From: Cytophagaceae bacterium
GTDB lineage: Bacteria; Bacteroidota; Bacteroidia; Cytophagales; Spirosomataceae
Direction: 5' to 3'
NCBI GenBank assembly: GCA_947461155.1
Contig: CANHKE010000121.1
Coordinates: 1 to 5,368 of the forward strand
DNA length: 5,368 nucleotides
The position numbers were made by a program, and so were the translations under genes. Below are positions 1 to 5,368 of the stretch, piece by piece (position 1 is the stretch's first letter; each line of letters opens with the position of its first letter). The notes beneath the pieces are model-generated. The model made no database searches, was not told where the DNA came from, and saw only the letters and a list, made by a program, of their open reading frames with translations.

Positions 1-965
1 AAGCAAGTCCGTGTTTTTGGGATGCGGATCAAGATGGTGATTTAGACCTACTTGTTTCAAATGCGGGAATTCGGGAAGGAAATGATGTAAAGGCTGCCAT
101 TTCCTATTTTGAAAATCAATCAGGCAAATATGTGTTTAGCACAAATGATTATTTAAAACTTAAAGACCGCTTGGCCGCCACGAATCTGCTCATTCAAACG
201 GCAGATTATGATTCCGATGGGACGAATGACCTCATTATTTCCGGACAAACTGGACAAGGTCCACGCGTTTTTGTGCTATTGAAAACCGGCATTCAAGCCG
301 TTGATTTACCTGATTTAGCTTTTGGAGAGGTCCCCATATATATCGATTGGAATCAAGATTCATATACTGATGTACTCATACTCGACAAGGCCGGCAAAAT
401 CAGAACGCAGGGAATTTCAGATTGGGGACAATTGAGTAAGTTGACGCAGTGGCGTTTGCGTAGTTTTTCGATGGCAGATATGGATGGGGATGGCACGATG
501 GAATTTGTTGGTGCCGACCAAGATGGACAACTGCATATTGGGAATTATAATGCACCGACAAACGAGATTACTTGGAAGAGGCAGGATTTGAGTCATTTAT
601 CACTAGGCAGAAATGCACAAATATTGTGTTCAGATTTTAATTCAGATGGGAAGAAAGATGTGCTAGTAGGAACAGGAGCTGGTGGTGTATTGCTTTTGGA
701 GAATCTAACCACATCCGTTGTTTGGGAGAATTTAACGGATGAATTGTGTCAAGTTTGGCCTAATCCTGCGATTGATTTTTGTTTCATACAGACAAAAATA
801 TCCGGAATTGTTTACTTGTATGATGTGGTGGGGAGGCTAATCGATACGCGCAATGTCATTGCCGGTGAGGTAATTCGCTTGGGAACCAAGGGACGCGGCA
901 ACTACGCTGTGGTATTTCAATCCCGTGATGGGAAAGTGGCAACTAGAAAGCTCATCGTAAATTAA
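1..965 (+). CDS. Secreted FG-GAP/VCBS repeat protein with T9SS type A C-terminal sorting domain (5' partial)
   Basis: The reading frame is open from the left edge (first full codon at base 3), giving 320 residues and no N-terminus. A GTG at 132 is in frame, but a calcium-loop motif lies upstream of it, so it is not the true start. Five FG-GAP/VCBS-type loops (D-x-D/N-x-D-G-x-x-D) are encoded at 21-47, 204-230, 345-371, 477-503 and 633-659; the third has Ser in place of Gly and the fourth ends in Glu. Spacings of 44-61 residues suit beta-propeller blades, so more blades probably lie upstream. From about base 750 to the stop, a WPNP motif, LYDVVGRL, a G-x-Y strand and the end KLIVN match the T9SS type A sorting domain, which directs export across the outer membrane and is normally removed on attachment or release. 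By inference it is a cell-surface or secreted protein; its ligand cannot be told. It meets the next gene tail to tail. Confidence 0.9.
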   Translation, partial: ASPCFWDADQDGDLDLLVSNAGIREGNDVKAAISYFENQSGKYVFSTNDYLKLKDRLAATNLLIQTADYDSDGTNDLIISGQTGQGPRVFVLLKTGIQAVDLPDLAFGEVPIYIDWNQDSYTDVLILDKAGKIRTQGISDWGQLSKLTQWRLRSFSMADMDGDGTMEFVGADQDGQLHIGNYNAPTNEITWKRQDLSHLSLGRNAQILCSDFNSDGKKDVLVGTGAGGVLLLENLTTSVVWENLTDELCQVWPNPAIDFCFIQTKISGIVYLYDVVGRLIDTRNVIAGEVIRLGTKGRGNYAVVFQSRDGKVATRKLIVN

Positions 966-1915
966 AAAAATTGGCCAGCGCCGAGAACGATTTGGCGAAG
1001 GCTGACAACAATGATCACGATACCCACTAAAATCATCATGCTTTTTACGGGAAGCTTGTTGGCTAAACGGGCTGCAATGGGAGCGGCAACGACGCCACCT
1101 AGAATAAGGCCAACAATCACTTGCCAATATCCTAAGCCGATGACGGTAAAAAATGTGAGCGATGAGGCAAGTGAGACAAAGAATTCAGTCAAATTTACAC
1201 TTCCGATTGTGTATTTGGGGTGACGTCCGGAGGCGATGAGCGTGGACGAAACGATTGGGCCCCAGCCACCTCCACCGATGGAATCTAGGTAACCTCCAAA
1301 TAGGGCTAGCCAGCCAACTTTCTTTAATTGGCGTTTTTCTTGTCGTTTGATCAAGGCTTTTCGGATAATGATGGCTCCTAGAATTAGCGTGTAAATAGAT
1401 ACGATAGGTTTGATATAACCCGCGTAATCCTCTAGCGAAGAGAGGACATAGGCACCCAAAATGGCACCAATTATTCCTGGTATTACTAATGTTTTAAATA
1501 ATTTAGAATTCACATTCCCGAATTTCAAGTGCATATAACCGGATACGCCCGAAGTAAATACTTCCGAGGCATGGACACTGGCTGAGGCGGCGGCGGGGGT
1601 GATGCCTACTGACATTAAAAACGTAGTAGCGGTTACTCCATAAGCCATTCCCAGGGCACCATCAATCATCTGTGCGATAAACCCACCGAGGATGTAATAG
1701 AGTATTTCGGAATCTACCGTGTTAAAAACGGCAATAATATTGGCGGAGGTGAGGTAACTGAAAATTAGGTGCCCGACAATCATCAGGGCAAGCGCATTGC
1801 TAATGTGGATGATTACTTCCGTAATACTGCGTTCTCTTTTCCAAATGGTCTGAACGGCCTTAAAAAGACTGGGAAAATTTGAGTTTTGGCGAGAAGAGTC
1901 CGACTGAGTAGGCAT
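962..1915 (-). CDS. TauE/SafE (TSUP) family inner-membrane transporter
   Basis: A 317-residue polytopic membrane protein of the TauE/SafE family (formerly DUF81), whose characterised members export sulfite, sulfoacetate or other sulfur- or carbon-containing anions. The two-fold internal repeat of the family is visible: IDGALGMAYG (residues 84-93) matches LDSIGGGGWG (210-219), and SVHASEVF (113-120) matches SVNLTEFF (239-246). Hydrophobic segments lie near residues 35-64, 71-105, 139-160, 168-189, 201-228, 239-262, 265-282 and 293-312. The first 30 residues are hydrophilic, with a basic patch WKRERS before the first membrane segment. The loop at 190-199 (KRQEKRQLKK) is strongly basic, so it probably faces the cytoplasm. 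The start is secure: an in-frame TAG lies 21 bases upstream and no other ATG falls between. There is no Shine-Dalgarno sequence. No sulfur-metabolism gene is adjacent, so the substrate is unknown. The family call is firm. Confidence 0.95.
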   Translation of the reverse strand: MPTQSDSSRQNSNFPSLFKAVQTIWKRERSITEVIIHISNALALMIVGHLIFSYLTSANIIAVFNTVDSEILYYILGGFIAQMIDGALGMAYGVTATTFLMSVGITPAAASASVHASEVFTSGVSGYMHLKFGNVNSKLFKTLVIPGIIGAILGAYVLSSLEDYAGYIKPIVSIYTLILGAIIIRKALIKRQEKRQLKKVGWLALFGGYLDSIGGGGWGPIVSSTLIASGRHPKYTIGSVNLTEFFVSLASSLTFFTVIGLGYWQVIVGLILGGVVAAPIAARLANKLPVKSMMILVGIVIIVVSLRQIVLGAGQFF

Positions 1916-1936
1916 GGGTGATTTATTATAATCCTA

Positions 1937-1967
1937 CAAAACTAATAGACTTTACTTAATCTACCAA
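1937..1967 (-). promoter_or_regulatory. Putative Bacteroidota-type promoter of the TauE/SafE gene
   Basis: On the minus strand, TAGTTTTG (1944-1937) fits the Bacteroidota -7 consensus TAnnTTTG exactly. A TTG (1967-1965) stands 20 bases upstream, inside the 17-23 base range reported for the -33 element. Transcription would start near 1930, giving a short leader of about 15 bases before the ATG at 1915. Two short motifs in A/T-rich DNA can arise by chance, so this is a good candidate and not a proven promoter. Confidence 0.45.
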
Positions 1968-1981
1968 TAAAGTAGAGTAAA
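1951..1981. promoter_or_regulatory. Imperfect dyad in the divergent tauE-leuS intergenic region
   Basis: TTTACT (1951-1956) pairs with AGTAAA (1976-1981), and CTAC (1961-1964) pairs with GTAG (1972-1975). That gives ten pairs with a four-base bulge (1957-1960) and a seven-base centre. It overlaps the candidate -33 element of the transporter gene, so it could be an operator. It could equally be chance pairing in an A/T-rich spacer. Of the rest of the 122-bp spacer, the leuS side (1982-2037) is A/T-rich and shows no convincing promoter match. Confidence 0.25.
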
Positions 1982-2037
1982 TATTTTTTGATAAAAATCG
2001 CGTAAATTGCATGCCCTTTTGAAAAACAATTAATTAT

Positions 2038-4854
2038 ATGCGTACAGAGTATCAATTTCGTGAGATAGAAAAAACGTGGCAAGGATTTTGGGAGCAAAAC
2101 CAAACATTTAAAGCGCAAGTCAATCCCAATAAACCCAAGTATTATGTGTTGGATATGTTTCCATATCCTTCTGGAGCGGGACTACATGTGGGCCATCCGC
2201 TAGGCTACATTGCCTCGGATATCATGGCGCGCTATAAGCGTTTACAAGGGTATGAGGTATTGCACCCAATGGGATTTGATTCTTTTGGTTTACCTGCAGA
2301 ACAATATGCGATTCAAACGGGGCAGCATCCTGCTATAACAACGGAGCAGAACATCACACGCTATATTGAGCAATTGAAAAACATGGGTTTTTCATTCGAT
2401 TGGTCGCGTGAGGTACGTACATCAGATCCGTCGTATTACAAATGGACGCAATGGATTTTTATGCAATTGTTTAATTCTTGGTATAATCAAGCGTCAGATA
2501 AAGCCGAATCCATCGATACGTTAAAAGACATTTTAGCTACAAAAGGTGCGATTGGTTTACAGGCTGTGTGTGACGAGGAGGTAGAACGTATCTCGGCGGA
2601 AAGTTGGCATGCGATGACTGAAGACGAACAATATGCCTATTTGTTAAATTTTCGTTTGGCCTATTTGGATGATTCAGTGGTCAACTGGTGTCCACAATTA
2701 GGTACGGTTCTTGCGAATGATGAGGTGAAAGATGGTCTTTCGGAACGAGGCGGTTACCCGGTTGAGCAGAAAAAGATGCGTCAATGGTCGATGCGCATTA
2801 CGGCTTATGCAGATCGTTTATTGCGGGGTTTAGAGGAGGTTGATTGGTCGGATTCATTGAAAGAACAACAACGGAATTGGATAGGTAAGTCGATTGGAAC
2901 GGACGTAGAGTTTGAAATCGAAGGCATTTCGGATAAGAAAATAAAAGTATTTACGACACGTGTGGATACAATCTATGGCGTTTCGTTTATGGTTTTAGCT
3001 CCTGAACATGAGTGGGTGGCGGAATTAACGAAGCCTGATCAACAAGCGGATGTAGAAGCTTACATTACATGGACAAAATCACGTTCGGAATTGGATCGTG
3101 TTTCGGAGGTTAAAACAGTTTCTGGGGTATTTACAGGTACCTATGTGATCAATCCATTGAATCAAGAACGCGTACCTTTGTTTTTGGCGGACTATGTGTT
3201 GGCCGGATATGGAACAGGTGCTGTGATGGGTGTCCCATCGGGTGATCAGCGGGATTGGAATTTTGCCAAACATTTTGATTTGCCAATTCCGGCGATTTTA
3301 GATGCCCAAAAAGAGATTGAAAAGCAGGCGGATAATACGAAAGAGGGAAAATACATTAACTCGGGTTTGATTAATGGGATGGGGTATAAGCAAGCTACGG
3401 AAACCTTAATTCAGTGGCTGGAGGAACGAGGAATAGGGAAGGGGAAAGTGCAATATCGCATGCGTAATGCGGTATTTTCACGCCAGCGTTATTGGGGTGA
3501 GCCAGTTCCAGTCTATTTCAAACCCAATGCAGCGGGTCAATTGCTACCCTATCTGATTCAAGAATCAGAATTGCCTTTGGAATTACCTAAAATCGACAAA
3601 TATTTACCTACGGAAACTGGTGAGCCGCCGTTAGGTCGGGCCGCTGATTCCTGGAAATATCAAGGTCAATACGATTATGAGTGGTCGACCATGCCGGGTT
3701 GGGCAGGTTCGTCTTGGTACTGGTATCGCTACATGGATGCGCAAAATGGGGTGGAATTTGCTTCTGCTGAGGCGGTGAACTACTGGAAGGCGGTTGATTT
3801 GTACATTGGAGGTTCGGAACATGCGACAGGTCACTTGTTGTATTCGCGTTTTTGGAATAAATTCCTGAAGGATTTGGGCTATGTGGCGGAGGAAGAATTT
3901 GCCAAGAAATTGATCAACCAGGGGATGATTCAGGGTCGGTCAAATTTTGTTTATCGTTTGAAAAATTCAGATCAAGTGACTTTTGTGTCACATGGTTTAA
4001 AAGATCAATATGATGTTGCGGCTTTGCATGTGGATGTGAATATTGTCGAGAATGATGTATTAGATATAGCTGAATTTAAGCGTTCGCGGAACGATGTACC
4101 GGCAGATGCGCAATTCATCTTAGAAGATGGCAAATACATTTGCGGTTGGGAAGTAGAAAAAATGTCCAAATCGAAATTTAATGTTGTCAATCCAGATGAT
4201 TTAATTGCCAAATACGGGGCGGATACCTTACGTGTTTATGAGATGTTCTTGGGGCCTTTGGAGCAATTTAAGCCGTGGAATACGAATTCGATTTCGGGTT
4301 CACATAACTTCTTGCGGAAAGTTTGGCGTTTGTTTTTTGATGAGCAGGCTCAAAAATCAATAGTCGTCGATTCTCCAGCAACGCCGGAGGAATTAAAGGT
4401 GTTGCATACAGCAATTCGCAAGGTTCAAGATGACTTGGATCGTTATTCGTTTAACACGGTCGTTTCGACATTGATGATATGTGTAAATGATTTAGGCCAA
4501 TTAAAATGCCATTCAAAATCAGTCTTACGCGAATTGGTTTTATTACTTTCTCCGTATGCGCCGCATTTGGCGGAAGAGTTATGGGTTGCGTTAGGCGAGG
4601 CGGCCGGTTCGATTTCCCATGCGTCATTCCCGGTGTTTAATCCGACATTCTTAGAGGAGAATGAGTTTAATTATCCAATCTCATTTAATGGAAAAGTGAA
4701 ATTGACATTAGCCTTTTCAGCCACGGCAAGTCCGGCGGAAGTGGAGGCTGGGGTGCTGGCAAATGAGCAAGTGCAAAAGCACTTGGACGGTAAGGCTCCT
4801 TCGAAAGTCATTGTTGTTCCGAAACGAATCGTAAATATTGTTTTAGGGAAATAG
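2038..4854 (+). CDS. leuS: Leucyl-tRNA synthetase (LeuRS)
   Basis: Cytoplasmic class Ia synthetase that joins leucine to tRNA-Leu using ATP (EC 6.1.1.4). It has 938 residues, longer than the roughly 860 of the E. coli enzyme. In order: the HIGH signature as HVGH (50-53); a lineage-type insertion at about 153-207; VNWCP (215-219) followed by a zinc-finger-like region without its other cysteines (about 233-245); the CP1 editing domain with TTRVDT (306-311) and GDQRD (402-406), which hydrolyses mischarged tRNA; the second half of the catalytic core with SRQRYWG and IGGSEHATGH; a leucine-specific region at about 633-701; KMSKS (708-712); the helical anticodon-binding domain; and a C-terminal domain from about 880 (FNGKVK to the end). 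The ATG at 2038 is secure, since an in-frame TGA lies at 2020-2022. The leader is A/T-rich with no Shine-Dalgarno sequence. It appears monocistronic, with a terminator five bases after the stop. All signature catalytic and editing motifs are present, so it should be active. Confidence 0.99.
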   Translation: MRTEYQFREIEKTWQGFWEQNQTFKAQVNPNKPKYYVLDMFPYPSGAGLHVGHPLGYIASDIMARYKRLQGYEVLHPMGFDSFGLPAEQYAIQTGQHPAITTEQNITRYIEQLKNMGFSFDWSREVRTSDPSYYKWTQWIFMQLFNSWYNQASDKAESIDTLKDILATKGAIGLQAVCDEEVERISAESWHAMTEDEQYAYLLNFRLAYLDDSVVNWCPQLGTVLANDEVKDGLSERGGYPVEQKKMRQWSMRITAYADRLLRGLEEVDWSDSLKEQQRNWIGKSIGTDVEFEIEGISDKKIKVFTTRVDTIYGVSFMVLAPEHEWVAELTKPDQQADVEAYITWTKSRSELDRVSEVKTVSGVFTGTYVINPLNQERVPLFLADYVLAGYGTGAVMGVPSGDQRDWNFAKHFDLPIPAILDAQKEIEKQADNTKEGKYINSGLINGMGYKQATETLIQWLEERGIGKGKVQYRMRNAVFSRQRYWGEPVPVYFKPNAAGQLLPYLIQESELPLELPKIDKYLPTETGEPPLGRAADSWKYQGQYDYEWSTMPGWAGSSWYWYRYMDAQNGVEFASAEAVNYWKAVDLYIGGSEHATGHLLYSRFWNKFLKDLGYVAEEEFAKKLINQGMIQGRSNFVYRLKNSDQVTFVSHGLKDQYDVAALHVDVNIVENDVLDIAEFKRSRNDVPADAQFILEDGKYICGWEVEKMSKSKFNVVNPDDLIAKYGADTLRVYEMFLGPLEQFKPWNTNSISGSHNFLRKVWRLFFDEQAQKSIVVDSPATPEELKVLHTAIRKVQDDLDRYSFNTVVSTLMICVNDLGQLKCHSKSVLRELVLLLSPYAPHLAEELWVALGEAAGSISHASFPVFNPTFLEENEFNYPISFNGKVKLTLAFSATASPAEVEAGVLANEQVQKHLDGKAPSKVIVVPKRIVNIVLGK

Positions 4855-4858
4855 ATTC

Positions 4859-4890
4859 AAAGGGCCGAGAAATTGGCCCTTTTTTATTTT
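4859..4890 (+). terminator. Rho-independent terminator of leuS
   Basis: A perfect eight-base-pair stem is formed by AAAGGGCC (4859-4866) and GGCCCTTT (4875-4882), with an eight-base loop. The T tract runs TTTTTATTTT after the stem. It starts five bases after the leuS stop. The stop codon of the convergent coiled-coil gene (4886-4884 on the minus strand) lies inside this T tract. Read from the minus strand, the same hairpin follows that stop at once but has only a mixed TTTGAATCTATTT tail, so it may act weakly in that direction too. Confidence 0.88.
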
Positions 4891-5327
4891 TGCACAAGCA
4901 GTTCAATAATTTTAAGAAGCGTTAAACTGAACGTGATTAAACCGAGTGTCCACCGGATATTTGTTCTAATTGTCTTTTCTACAGTTGCTTGTATTTTGGC
5001 TTCAAGTGATTCAAATCTAGCCTCTAATGCTTCAAATCTGGCTTCTAACGCTTGGAATCTGGCCTCTAATACGAGGAATCGCGCTTCCAAAGCTTGAAAT
5101 TTACCTTCGAGGCCAATAAAATCAATACGTAATTGTCCCACATCCGCGGCTACCTCATCCAAACGTAGATCTAAATGATTGATGTGATTAAATTGAGATT
5201 TCAACAAGAGCGTATTGACATCTTGATCCGTTAAAGCCTCTCCATTCGAAAACTTATTCTCAATCAGCTGAATCCGCGGCTGAATCATTTCCAGCAGCTG
5301 GTTCTCAATTTTGGTATTCTTTTTCAT
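4884..5327 (-). CDS. Small coiled-coil protein with heptad tandem repeats and C-terminal hydrophobic segment, function unknown
   Basis: A 147-residue protein that I do not recognise as a characterised family. Residues 1-48 are mixed polar. From I49 to I112 there is an unbroken 4-3 spacing of hydrophobic residues (52, 56, 59, 63, 66, 70, 73, 77 and on to 112), a long coiled coil of about nine heptads. Residues 73-114 are six seven-residue repeats of the LEARFQA type, with Leu and Phe forming the core. Residues 126-145 (WTLGLITFSLTLL, then KIIELLV) are hydrophobic and could be a C-terminal membrane anchor, though K139 and E142 make that uncertain. By inference it oligomerises and may sit on the inner membrane facing the cytoplasm. 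The ATG at 5327 begins a typical MKKN start, but the frame stays open to the right edge, so a more upstream start outside the window cannot be excluded. The existence of the gene is well supported by its repeat pattern; its role is unknown. Confidence 0.82.
   Translation of the reverse strand: MKKNTKIENQLLEMIQPRIQLIENKFSNGEALTDQDVNTLLLKSQFNHINHLDLRLDEVAADVGQLRIDFIGLEGKFQALEARFLVLEARFQALEARFEALEARFESLEAKIQATVEKTIRTNIRWTLGLITFSLTLLKIIELLVQK
4999..5124 (-). repeat. 21-bp tandem repeats coding the LEARFQA heptads
   Basis: Six consecutive 21-base units (4999-5019, 5020-5040, 5041-5061, 5062-5082, 5083-5103, 5104-5124) encode residues 73-114 of the coiled-coil protein. On the plus strand most begin GCTTC or GCCTC and four contain AATCT or AATCG near their end. 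The units at 5020 and 5041 are the most alike; the outermost unit at 5104 has diverged most. Because the unit is 21 bases, gain or loss of a copy keeps the frame and changes the coil by one heptad. Confidence 0.85.
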
Positions 5328-5333
5328 TATTCG

Positions 5334-5361
5334 GGCGAAATTTGATAGAACAAATTTCGCC
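5334..5361. repeat. Perfect 11-bp inverted repeat just upstream of the coiled-coil gene
   Basis: GGCGAAATTTG (5334-5344) and CAAATTTCGCC (5351-5361) are exact reverse complements around a six-base centre. After one mismatch, three more pairs follow (5330-5332 with 5363-5365). The near edge is six bases from the ATG at 5327, so in the minus-strand transcript a hairpin would cover the ribosome-binding region. Each arm also contains the self-complementary AAATTT, as operators sometimes do. No T tract follows on either strand within the window, so a standard intrinsic terminator is not supported. The repeat itself is certain; its role is not. Confidence 0.6.
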
Positions 5362-5368
5362 GGAAGAC

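Noticed and set aside
132..134. GTG start for the secreted protein
   Set aside because: The frame continues upstream to the window edge and encodes a further calcium-loop motif at 21-47, so the GTG is an internal Val codon.
964..997. Possible intrinsic terminator for the transporter gene (CGCC 979-982 with GGCG 994-997 near the A run 964-970)
   Set aside because: The stem has only four pairs with an eleven-base loop and stands eight bases from the T run, which itself encodes the final Phe-Phe-stop.
837..1127. Minus-strand open frame of 96 codons across the convergent gene junction
   Set aside because: It lies on top of two well-supported genes in other frames, is rich in Arg, Cys, Ser and Trp, and shows no domain.
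1982..2021. Possible leuS promoter (TATTTTTTG at 1982-1990, or TTTTTTG followed by CCCTTTTG at 2014-2021)
   Set aside because: The first has three bases instead of two between TA and TTTG and no TTG at the proper distance upstream. The second lacks the TA and has a 23-base spacer. Neither is good enough to annotate.
1916..2037. T-box or leucine attenuator upstream of leuS
   Set aside because: The 122-bp spacer is too short for a T-box, shows no leader peptide with Leu codons, and has no terminator/antiterminator pair before the leuS start.
3079..4211. Several minus-strand open frames of 64-68 codons inside leuS
   Set aside because: They are antisense shadows of a highly conserved synthetase gene, with no initiation signals or recognisable domains.
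4873..5097. Plus-strand open frame of 74 codons with Asn-Leu-Ala-Ser repeats
   Set aside because: Its repeats are the antisense reading of the LEARFQA heptads. The minus strand gives a coherent coiled coil with a normal start, while this frame begins in the leuS terminator.

Overview
The window looks like ordinary chromosomal DNA from a member of the Bacteroidota. The evidence is a C-terminal domain of the type IX secretion (T9SS) kind, found essentially only in that phylum, a TTG/TAnnTTTG promoter instead of the TTGACA/TATAAT type, starts without Shine-Dalgarno sequences but with A/T-rich leaders, and a leucyl-tRNA synthetase of about 940 residues with a large insertion. An aquatic Cytophagales-type bacterium would fit, but that finer placement is only an impression.

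Layout, left to right. Bases 1-965 (+) hold the 3' part of a secreted FG-GAP/VCBS repeat protein that ends in a T9SS sorting domain; its N-terminus lies outside the window. It converges on a TauE/SafE (TSUP) membrane transporter gene (962-1915, -), and the two stop codons share the palindrome TTAA at 962-965. A 122-bp divergent intergenic region (1916-2037) holds a likely promoter for the transporter and an imperfect dyad. Then comes leuS (2038-4854, +), complete, followed by a strong intrinsic terminator (4859-4890). The stop codon of the last gene (4884-5327, -) lies in the T tract of that terminator. This last gene encodes a small coiled-coil protein built on 21-bp/7-residue tandem repeats, with a C-terminal hydrophobic segment. 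Just upstream of its start is a perfect 11-bp inverted repeat (5334-5361), close to the right edge.

The four genes do not form an operon: orientations alternate (+, -, +, -) and each appears to be its own transcription unit. Leucine tRNA charging is housekeeping. The transporter and the secreted protein have no visible functional link to it. I see no mobile element, CRISPR array, tRNA or rRNA, and no convincing new multi-gene system. The features most worth a second look are the repeat-built coiled-coil gene and the inverted repeat at its start.
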